64,000 nt of DNA from Beroe forskalii. Taxonomy: Eukaryota > Ctenophora > Nuda > Beroida > Beroidae. The notes below the pieces were generated by a model. The model was not told where the DNA came from, searched no databases, and saw only the letters and a program-made list of their open reading frames with translations. A program made the position numbers and the translations under genes. Shown one piece after another: positions 44,640 through 54,941 of the stretch. The stretch's first letter is position 1; each line of letters opens with the position of its first letter. The stretch covers positions 107,831-171,830 of the forward strand of contig WFMF01000384.1 in the NCBI GenBank assembly GCA_011033025.1, read 5' to 3'.

Positions 44640-45985
44640 CCACTTTAATTGGTCAATTAATTCAATTGCTGGTTGGCAAACTCGGTACTTAAGTCGAAAC
44701 GAATGAATCAGCTTTTCGGCGTATGTTAATGATGTTGAGATTAAGACGCTATCATTTTTACTCTTTTAAGAAGGCGATAATTACTTTAATTACCAATTAA
44801 CTGGTACTTAAATAAGACGTAAAAATCGTAATGTTAGCTTTAGTTACTGATGCCGTTGGAATTAAGTCGCTATCATTCTTACTTTTGTTATAGGCGATAA
44901 TTACTTTAATTGGCCAATTAATTAATTGGCAGGCAACCGGTACTTGAATTAAACGATTAAATCGTAGTTTCGACGTAAGTTACTGATACCGTAGAAATTA
45001 AGTCGCTATCATTCTTACTTTTTGAGTTATAGGCGATAATTACTTTAATTGGCCAATTAACTAATTAAGCGGCGAGCAACTGGTACTTAAATTAAACGAA
45101 TAAATCGTAATTTAGACGTGTTAATGATGCCGTAAAATTAAATCGCTATCATTCTTACTTTTTGAGTTATAGCGATAATTACTTTAATTGGCCAATTAAC
45201 TAATTAAGCGGCGCGCAACTGGCACTTAAATAAGACGTGTACAAATCGTAATTTTGGCTTTAGTTACTGATGCCGTTGGAATTACGCTATCATTCTTACT
45301 TTTTGAGTTATAGGCGATAATTACTTTAATTGGCCAATTAACCGTTCAATTAGAATTGTCATTTTAAAATTTAATATGGCCTATACCACGCACACCATTC
45401 TGAAAAGCTCATATGCCGTTTAGATTATGATTCTATCTTTTATAGTTCTTGAGAACACTCAAACACAATTTTTATCATCGTCGTAGTCCATGTTCTAATT
45501 TTTGATAAAATAGCGTTTTTTTGATAATTTATTGTGAGAAAACGACGCGGTCGATTTTCATGAAATTTACAGGGTTTGTTATTCATGTTATGGACTACGC
45601 CTGTACAAATTTTTATGACCAACAGATTGAATTAACATGTTAAAAACGCGACTCGAAAATCGCGATTTTCGCGATTTACTGTATTTTTATATAATAGGCG
45701 CTGGCAAACGTATTTTTCAATACTTGAAAAACGGTTCCGCTACCACTTTTAGCACTTCATGCTGGTACTACTGGCTTGTTAGGAGTGTCTGGCCAGCAGT
45801 CCCGGCCCTTCGGGCCGGGACTGCTGGCCTGTTGGGCTGCCCTCGGCCCTTCGGGCCGAGGGCATCTGCCCTTCGGGCAGATGCTCTCGGCCAGCATCCC
45901 CGGCCCTTCGGGCCGGGGATGCAGACTCTCGGATGCCCTCGGGTTTTTTTCCGTGGCTGCGGGCGCTTGCCAGCGCCCTGATTAC
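44640..45985 (-). mobile_element. Composite repeat: AT-rich tandem array plus GC hairpin cluster, copy 2
   Basis: About six units of the TTAATTGGCCAATTAA repeat (44640-45365), then the unique AATCGCGATTTTCG part, then four hairpins with CCCTTCGGG loops at 45791-45829, 45841-45861, 45861-45885 and 45894-45922, and a final GGCGCTTGCCAGCGCC hairpin. It is the inverse of 24700-26260, with one hairpin more. Confidence 0.75.
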
Positions 45986-46064
45986 CTCGCCGTCCAAAGC
46001 TCGCCCTCGGGCCCTTCGGGCCCTCGGGCTCGCGAACCGCCGCGGGGGGCTTGCCAGCCCCCTG

Positions 46065-47690
46065 ATATCCACTCGCGTGCGCTTTTTGAAGACATTTTAG
46101 GTAGCGGGCGCGCGCGGCCCGGTAAAATATCTGCACGCTAAATTTGATATACCCAGCGGATATAGCCCGGCCCGCGAGAGCAGTTCTGCGTCGGTTGCAA
46201 TATAGCCCGCCTCTTGGAAGAAAATATTTTTTGGTGCTAAACTGGCTGAGATCATAGAAAGTGTTCACAACAACAATTTTAGCAGCAAAATATCGATCAT
46301 GAGGCAAAAAACTGGCAAATAGAAGGATTTTTGTGGAGTTGATTATCGACAAAAACATCGAGGCGATGGAGAGTTAAGAGTCAAAACCCTGAAACTGACA
46401 TTCATAATTGTTCAGCAGCTTACTGAATCATGAAATTATGAGAAGTAGTTCAACTTCGAAATAGAATTAATAAATATTCAGCAAAATATGTGGCCAACAG
46501 TAGACAAAAGTCAGAGTCAAATAGCAGAGAAAACAGTGAACTGCAGTGATAGCAGTGATAGCAATGATAGCAGTGATAGCAGCAATTCTGTAAAATTCTG
46601 TAAAGCAATCATTCCGAGAAAGAGAAGTAAAAGATACAAATCAAAAACGAGAGAATGAAATACAATATCATGAAATAAAGTTAGGAATTTGCATTTGTGT
46701 TGATCATTAATTGCATTGCCATGTTGTCATGGTTACACATTCTTCGGAAATAGCAAGGGGTGAGTGAGAGCAATACGTCATTATCATTAGTAACAATGGT
46801 ACATTATTTTTTCTCACACACAGCGGATACGATGTAAAATAAATGCCGCCTAATTACCGCGACACTCTGATACATTGTGCAACTTCTCATGAGAAATTTT
46901 TGAGGGACACTTTATTCTATTGACTTACCATATTCAACCATGGTAATTACGTCATTCTCATTTGTCTATTATAACAGTGCTGCAGAGTTTCACCAAATGT
47001 AAATACGCTCATTTTAACCCATTTTTCTTTCATCGTTTTGTATCTCTTTCAAGTTCTGCTGTAACTGATGTTTCAATAAAGTGACATACCATTTTCCCCT
47101 TTGTTTGTTTTTCCAATTATTGTTTGTTTTTTCCAAGATTGCTAGTGTTTTAACTTTAATTAACGGCATCTAACCACATTTTTAGCCAATAATCCTTCGA
47201 TTGCAAGACCTTTGAGATTGATCCATTCTTTGATTCGATTCGTTTTAAATTTCGCCTCGGCTCCTTCGGGCCCTCGGGCTCATAACTTCTACATAAGCTT
47301 TGCCAACCCCTTCGATCAAATACTTACGGTTAATCGTGTTTGTATTGCATTTAGAAAAAATTAAATTTTGTTAATTAGAGAAAAACTCAATATTATTGTT
47401 GCAAAACCTTCCTGTGTGTTCAAATCTTCGAGAGGATTTTACTTGAACATTCAACTTTTTCATCTTAGATATTCCATTTCTCCCAAAAAGCTCACGCGAG
47501 TGGGATATATATACCTCGCCTCATGGGCTGAATTTCGTATAGCACTCCGGGCTCTTCGAGCCCTGCGTGCTATACGATATATATCCCACTCGGGCTAGCG
47601 CCCTCGAGGGATATATTTTCATATCGCACGCGCATGCGCGTGCGATATGAAATTCAGCCCTAGAGGCTGCGGGTATATGTATATATATAT
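46065..47690 (+). mobile_element. Element X, copy B
   Basis: Nearly identical to 41704-43360 over its full length with small indels. The left end ATATCCACTCGCGTGCGC follows a GCTTGCCAGC hairpin. The right end runs into TATCACCCTGTGACACTC of family Y. Confidence 0.8.
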
Positions 47691-47880
47691 CACCCTGTGA
47701 CACTCGTTCGTCTAATATATACCCTGGCCAGTCTCTTTTATTACCGCGGGGGGTTACCGCCCTGGCCAGGGCGGGAATATATATATATTATATATTATAT
47801 CACCCTGTGACACTCAAATCTCTAACTTATACCCCTGGCCAGTTTTTTACCGTGAAGTTACTGCCTGGCCAGGGCGGGAA
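47690..47880 (+). repeat. Family Y repeats, two copies
   Basis: Two units of the TATCACCCTGTGACACTC ... CCTGGCCAGGGCGGGAAT type in tandem; a third plus-oriented copy ends foldback 2 at 49485-49573. Confidence 0.75.
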
Positions 47881-47949
47881 TCCTAGTATCATGCAAAGCA
47901 GAGAAACCTTAATTTGTGCATTGAAAACCCCGTGCCCTCTGTCTATAGA

Positions 47950-48096
47950 CACCACCAAAACCGTTGGACGGTTGGTCTAGTAACCCCCCGCTGGTTTGGA
48001 TGTGATCAGCCCATTTTGTCTCTTTTCAGGTTCCGTTGTTGTCATCCAAAACCCGCGGGGGGTTACTAGACCAACCGTCCAACGGTTTTGGTGGTG
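47950..48096. mobile_element. Palindromic MITE
   Basis: The left arm CACCAAAACCGTTGGACGG is mirrored by CCGTCCAACGGTTTTGGTG. The arms are about 40-45 bp and include GGTCTAGTAACCCCCCG and its inverse, around a loop of about 55 bp. No ORF. Confidence 0.85.
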
Positions 48097-49587
48097 ATAT
48101 CTTTGACATATGTATGTAGTTTGAACCCATGTAAGTTGCCAAAATGCAGTTTGAACCCACGTAACGCCCCTCACGTAGTCCAAACCCACTTGCCCTACGA
48201 CGAAAGTCTAACCCACGTAACTCACCCTTACGAAGCCCACAACTACGTTATTCTAACTTTGGAATTACTAGAATTGATATATTTCTTAATTTCTACAAAA
48301 TCACATTTTGTCAGAACTCGTGCTGAAATATAGCAACCTGATCTAATTTCGCGTGTATTAGTCGTATTTAAACCCATTTCAACGTAATCATGTCGAAAAT
48401 CCCGTGTAAATATCAATTTCTTCAAATCCCCTAATTTCTACAAAACGTCCGTGTGTACTCACGTGCTGAATTATAGCAACCAGATCTAATTTTACATGAA
48501 ATAGTCGTATTTAAACTAATTTCAACGTAATCAAGTCGAAAATCCCGTGTAATAAATTTCTTCAAATCCTAATTTCTACAAACAAATCCGCGTGAACTCA
48601 CGTGATCCACTAGCGCTTCATCGTGTATATTTCCCATTATTTAGTCACTGCGAGACATGAAGAAACCATTATTAGTTCACCATTGTATCACAGAATAGGG
48701 CTACATTAAAATTTTTTGTCATAAACGCAATTTCAACCATTTTGCGGCTCAATTTTTAGAGGCTTCACATGACGACATTTTTTCGACCGATCACCTTGGA
48801 AACTATTTTGTAGCTAAATCTCGAGGTCTAAAAGCAAAATATCGACGTAAACATTATCTGATGAAAACTCTCTGAGTTAGAGATGTTCAAAGTAGTGCAA
48901 AATAGCGTTTTATCGCAAAATACGTTATTTTAGTGGTTTTACGCGATTTTGATGACGTCATCACAGCACCAAAATAGGCTCAAACCAACTTCTCATATAG
49001 CCTATCAAGCAATTCCGCCTTAGTATAACATACTTTGACCGGTCTCATCTCAAGATACGTTGTAAATCTCACTCGTTTAAGTTTTGACCTATAATTTGGA
49101 AATCGATTTTTCACCGTACCTTAGAAAATCGCGTATATCTCGATGAAAAATCGAGATAGCCCGATGATCCGTATGATTTTCTGAAAGCTCTTTAAATTTC
49201 CAACTAACGGTTTTTCAACATTTTTGAGCTATCTCCATTCCTTCTTGGTGAAAAATGCGCACAAAGATGACCTAAAAAAGAAACAAAACTTCGCTAAGTT
49301 GATGACGTCATAGTGACGTGAAAATGACGTCACCAGAACTTCTCTTATAGCCTATAACATTTTCCCATCTTAGATCAACAAAACCTGACCTCGATCATGG
49401 CTCTACCATTTCCCGTTCTTGACATCTCGGCTTTCCAAATTTGCTCCCAATTATCATGATATTATATATTATATCTATATTATATCACCCTGTGACACTC
49501 AAATCTCTAACTTATACCCCTGGCCAGTTTTCTTTTTACCGCGGGGGGTTACCGCCCTGGCCAGGGCGGGAATGGAATATTTTTCAG

Positions 49588-52500
49588 AGATCCGGAAACA
49601 ATATGATCGTCATCCAAGGTCTGAATAATTTTGTGACCTTGATCCACAACACACTTGGATCCTCGGAAAAGGTGCGCTTTTAATTCAAGATATCAAACAT
49701 TTACCAAGTTTGTTTGATCCAATACATCCGCAAAATATGAATCAGTCAATTATATAGAAGAAATTGTGCTTGGCTATTAACATGTTGAAATGCCACATCA
49801 AACTATAGCTGAATTACCGTGCAGGTGGGAGGAATTCTGAACCTTGTTTTCCGGTCGAAAGCCGTGCAAAAACTCAAGAAAATGCTCGTTCAGGTGTTGC
49901 CCGTCATCTCTCACAGCCTCAACTCGATAACTGAAGAAGCGGGAAAGCTGGAGAAACTCACTATGTGCCAGCAAATAATTCAGGTTTTTAGTTGAACTCG
50001 GGAGAAACTCACTGCTTACCAGCCAGTAATTCCGGTTTGAGCGTTGTTAAGAGAAGTAATTAATTAAGTACCTCTATTGATTAACTCCAAGAAAGCAAGC
50101 ATGGATTAATTCTGAAATGGAAAGCCGCGTATAGATACTTTGATTACGCTGGGTTATCACAAACAACTGATGCCCCGACTAAACTTGATTTTCCCCCCAA
50201 ACAAATGTCCTAAAATCAACTTATTGCTTATAAGCAATAAGTTGATTTTAGGACATTTGTTTGGGGGGAAAATAAATCAAATAAGCGCTTATTTGATTGC
50301 CTCGTTATCATATTTTTCCATATGACCTTAACTTAAACATATACGTCTAAATAGACTCCCTAGACTTAACATTCTATTTCATGTACAGATTGTCAACAGC
50401 TTTGTTCAGGATTATGAGAACGTATTGGGGGTGCTTTGTAAGCCTTTCCTGTAAGTACCCTGTCTCGTTAGCTAAAAATAAGTTAAGATAATGATGCTTG
50501 GAAATTATGTCAATCGTGTTTTTGTTTTAATCAATGTTAATAAGCGTCTATCTTGATAATGTACCTATGTCGTAAGCCAACGTGCTCATGTTTTTGTAAT
50601 AGCTTTGCGTCGCTATTTTGCTGCGTAGTAAAATTTCGAAATATTGGAAATCATACTTATAGCAAACACCAACATCGAAGTTGCCTTATTTCAAAACGTA
50701 ATGTCGTAATAATATGCCCTCGAATACGAGCGAAGTTACAAGCAATACGAAATATAGGTATACGGGCCCATGGCTGGCTCTCAAAAACCACCTCGAAGAA
50801 ATCAATGATAACCTAGTCCCGAGCGTCATTGCCACAGCCCACAGCATGACTTGGCGACCCGTAGACTGCCTTTAAGATCACAATTTGCAATTTATCTAAT
50901 TAAGATTGTCCTTGAAATTGACATAGAGGCTATTGCTCTTAAGTGAATTTTAATTTTCGCGCAATGAATTTATTCATTGTCAGGCTTTTATATCTTGATA
51001 GTTTGCACCAAAATGACAAAAGCATCGCTTACTGATTATGACGTTTCTTATTCATTGATAGAACAATAGTTAATTAGAGCCGCCACATTGTAATAAGGGC
51101 ACATGCCACATCCATGTTAACCTTCACGCACTAATTCGCTGCCTAACATCCATATTCAATATCAAGTGGGTGACTTCCTCAATTAAGAATTCCGACTCCG
51201 ACCCTTGAGCTGAAATTCATTAAAAGCTCCATACAACTAAATTAAATTATTCATTGACTAATCTATAAACTGTGCCTTGCAGTGTCAGTGTGTGTAATTA
51301 CTGCTTATGGGCTTGTCTGGGCGTATTCTTTGGCTGGCTGGTCATCAACCAACTCAAGCCTTTCGCAGACAGGGTCGAGGTACGTGTTTCAATGAAAGAT
51401 AGCCTAAAACCACTTCTTATTTATTTTGTTGCAAATCTGAACAAAATCAGAATTTATCAAAAATATAAGATTAGTGTTTACACTGTTTCACTGAAGCGCT
51501 CTCAAAATAGGCTTAACGAAGGCACTTGAAATAATGACTGTGACATAACCACTCTCAAACGTCCATCATTCGTGCACCGTCTTTAGAATAACAAGTAAAC
51601 TGTACTAATGAGAAATACGCAAGCATGAAATGATTTCAACAACGGATCAAATTATAAGCATTCCTAGTTTGAAATGTTGAGAAGTTGACATCACAATATT
51701 TAACCACTGTAAATGATATTTTGATATAATTAATTTAACGCGATTGAGCTTGAAACTTGATGAACAATCACAGAACGGTCGCGTCAATAAATAGTTGTAG
51801 CTCAGAGAATGTTCTATAAATAAGCTACTTATAATTGAAAATTCCAAGAGGAAATCGTGCGTGTTATTTGTACTAACATAAATATGTGAGAAGTTGCGAA
51901 GGAAAGCGAATTCAAGTCATGTGAACACCTGCTGCACTCCTTTGGACCATTTGGCGACTGTTAGAATTATATATGTTTGCTACTCCTCTATAATAGTTTT
52001 CAAATTTCCAATACTTTGGAACATCCCAACAACAGCAGTAGATAATGGTTTAATTTTCAGCCTTGCCAAAATTTTATTCTGAATGTCCGAATGAACATGA
52101 ATTTCCGAACGACCATGGCCATTGGCCAGCGCCGACATGTGTTTACAAAAGTCTTGTCGCAAAAGCAACTATGGAGCTGGGGTTTTACGAGTAGCTTGCC
52201 AAATTGGCAATTTTTAATAGATTTCTGGCAGGGTTGAGGTCAAATAACCTTTGATGGCACGATAACGACTTTACACTGAGCATATTATGCCAGGAAAACA
52301 GAGAAATGGTAACGCCTAAGCCACGGTCAGGTCATTGTTTAGCTACAAAACGATCGAAACTGTTAAATGTTACCAACTCACAATAGGACACCCTTTATGG
52401 GCAGTTTTCAGTAATGATAAATACCGATCGATGAGAGCTGTTCTAAGAAATCCTTCTAACATTTTGTGTGGCATGCTGATAGCAATATGGTCATAAAATT

Positions 52501-54024
52501 GATAGCATCGCCTAAAGATTTAAAGAAAAGCAAAAGCTGCGGGGTTATCTCAGGCCGCAGTCCCTAAGAGCTTAGGAAGATAAGGCTGCTTTGTGGCGGT
52601 GAAAGAACTATAAGTTTCCTGGAATTCGTGATAGACTATGAACAAACAAGCAAAATAAAAGGGGTTACAGATGGTAGATCGGGCTGCATGAAATGTCAAA
52701 ATATGCTTTTATGTACATATACGTAATCGGCTTGGGCCTTTGTCACAAATAAACCATTATTTCTATTGCTAGTTACAAGAGGCGGGAATCTTTAAGCAAA
52801 ATGATCAAAAGTGCCACCGTTTTCAAGTAAATTTTGTTACAGCTCATTTCAACTCCCACTAACCTTACCCCTCCCTCCACCATTTCCCCAAGAGGTTATG
52901 TGGCAGTCATCCCTCTACCGTGCGTTGCTACACCATTGGTTGACATCATACCGGAAGAGTAGACAGTCGGTTGACGTCATCAAATGAGCTGCAGGGAGAG
53001 GGAGGGGCCGCTGTCAAAGCGGTGATACAGGCTGTGATTCCCCTGCACGCACTCGACCATTCAGTCTCATGGTGTAAATATATGTTGGTTGCGGGACATC
53101 ACTAGACGGGGAAGGGAGAGGGCACCAGATGCTCTCAGGTTATTCCATGGAGGTTGAGTTGCAGGTTGAAACCGCGGCAGATGCCATCATTTAACCTGGC
53201 TGCACAGTAGTATACCTTTCTTTTCAAATCTGTAAAAAGTGTTTTTGGAGATCATAAAGAAATATGACCTGGTATTCAAAGATCATAGGATATGCGGCAC
53301 TGTGAAAGAGAGTGGGTCGAGGTGACCAGATCCGTGCGAATTTGTAGAGAAGTAGAGAGTTAGCATGATCCTGCACACAGTCAGTGAGCAACCTTCCTGC
53401 GCTGAAAATTACCTTCATGAAGGCCTTAAAATAATTGGTAACTTCCAAGCCGAAAGTACACATTATTCAAGCAGTAGTGTCATGCCTGAATTTGAAATTT
53501 CATTTCCATTGATTCCCCCTTTTTTGGCCCAAAAACCAATTGTTGAAATTACACCAGAGCAATTTTCTGTTGTAGGAATTTCTGAGGATTGACTACTTGA
53601 CGTGTTTGCTTCAGGAGTGGATGAAAGTGGAGTGTATCCTTGACAAAAACATCACAATCACCCCGGAGGCTGATGAAACAGAGAACCTCATGTCTGAAGA
53701 CGCGTTCCCGCCTTCCTACAGGAAATCTTATGTGAGTTGACAATTGATAATTGGTAAATAAGTTTTTATCATAATTAAATAAGTTTTTATCATAATTAAT
53801 GAACACAATTCTGCCTAAAAACACACTCCCCCGTCTGAAGACTCTGCGTAGACTCCCAACTTTTCCAGGGCACCAGTAACTTGGTGTACTTGGAGGAGGA
53901 GGAAAGTGCAGACAGCTTTGCCGAGCATCTCACTCTCATTCAGAACGAGCAGACGCTCTATCAGTCACTGATCAGTAACCCTAATAACCATCTCCTGGCC
54001 AGAAAGCTCGGGAGTACCATATGA
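49588..54024 (+). CDS. 3' part of a single-span membrane protein, weakly prominin-like
   Basis: The exons are 49588-49671, 49825-49983, 50389-50450, 51283-51379, 53615-53731 and 53869-54024, with all phases closing and a TGA at 54022. The protein runs through helical, probably extracellular sequence (VQKLKKMLVQVLPVISHSL, TMCQQIIQIVNSFVQDYENV) to LCKPF, then a Cys-rich hydrophobic segment (CNYCLWACLGVFFGWLVI), then an acidic tail of about 100 residues (LEEEESADSF). Helices followed by a Cys-Lys-Pro and a last membrane span resemble the C-terminal end of prominins, which shape membrane protrusions, but I see no decisive signature. Upstream exons are not visible; foldback 2 precedes exon 49588. 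A partial duplicate of the exon 49825-49983 end stands at 49998-50042. Confidence 0.55.
50189..50298. repeat. Two adjacent perfect palindromes
   Basis: 50189-50272 is an 84-bp palindrome without a loop (arms from TTTTCCCCCCAAACAAATG to TTGCTTA). 50275-50298 is a 24-bp palindrome centred on AAGCGCTT. Both lie in an intron. Confidence 0.9.
51380..53614. other. Long intron, nothing recognised
   Basis: Between the membrane-span exon and the tail exons of the gene at 49588-54024. Only short ORFs on both strands, without family features, and no clear repeat. Confidence 0.5.
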
Positions 54025-54941
54025 AGTGGGACAGTGGGGCAAGGACAGAGGTTAGTTTGCCATTTTGGCCTTACCGGAATACCGGGCATATATGGTATAA
54101 TTCTAGGACTGAAGCGTCAGACCAACCAGAGCGCACTTTCATGCCCAAGATTGGTATTCAGCATCAGACTCCTGAAGGGGGAATAAAAGGTAGCCTCATT
54201 ATCAAAATGACAGTTTAAACGTTTAAGACATATCATCAGAACTGGGACTTAGGATCTTTAGAGTATTGCAGAGTAACTTCTAAATCATTTCAATTGATTA
54301 GATAGAATTGAAACCAGGCTAAATGATTAATGCAATTACTAGCGCTTTTTATCTGATTTAATCCGATTTATTATTTGTTTTATCAATTTGTAATTATCTT
54401 ATTTCAGTGATTCAGTGAAGTGTAATGAGAACTTTTTAATATACATTCGACTTTTTCACCTTACATTTTAATTTTTATAGTTATTTGTGATTTTCGCGTG
54501 GCTTGATAGTTCGGTATGAGATTTACAGTTAATAGGTCTATCAAATGGAGTGTGACTTTATTAGATTCAATAATCAATTCCGTTTGAGGGAGATTAAACT
54601 TTCTTTGGTGGAGTCCTGCTCCATTTAGTTTGGAAATTAAAAAGTTAAAAGAAAATACCAAAGTACTGTGGCAGTTATTTCTCCCTATGCTATTGTTTGA
54701 TAGATTACTTCTTTATCAGTTAATATTTCCTTTAACCATAACTTTGTATTAGTTTTGGGAGCAACTCTTAGCTATACATTAATTCTGACATTCATGGTCT
54801 GTATACCAACACTTGGCTCTGATAAATTGTATACTTAGAATTCAGAATTTTAAATTTACAGGGATTCTCGTTCTGGTTTAGGTGGTGGGGAAAACAATGC
54901 GAATACTCCTTTTCTAGCTTCCTTCATTCGTCAAAGACTTC

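Larger units (their letters stand above)
43508..49573. mobile_element. Foldback element 2, about 6 kb, with nested insertions
   Basis: The arms 43508-44610 and 48540-49573 are inverted copies, including GCCGAGATGTCAAGAACGGG, TGACGTCATTTTCCCGTCAC and the AGTTTAGAAATTAG-like inner flank. The outer ends are CCCGCCCTGGCCAGGGCGG at both sides. Between the arms are a second-family array (44640-45985), element X copy B (46065-47690) and a palindromic MITE (47950-48096), so the structure is nested. It ends 14 bp before the acceptor of exon 49588, so it lies in an intron of that gene. No transposase is visible. Confidence 0.65.
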
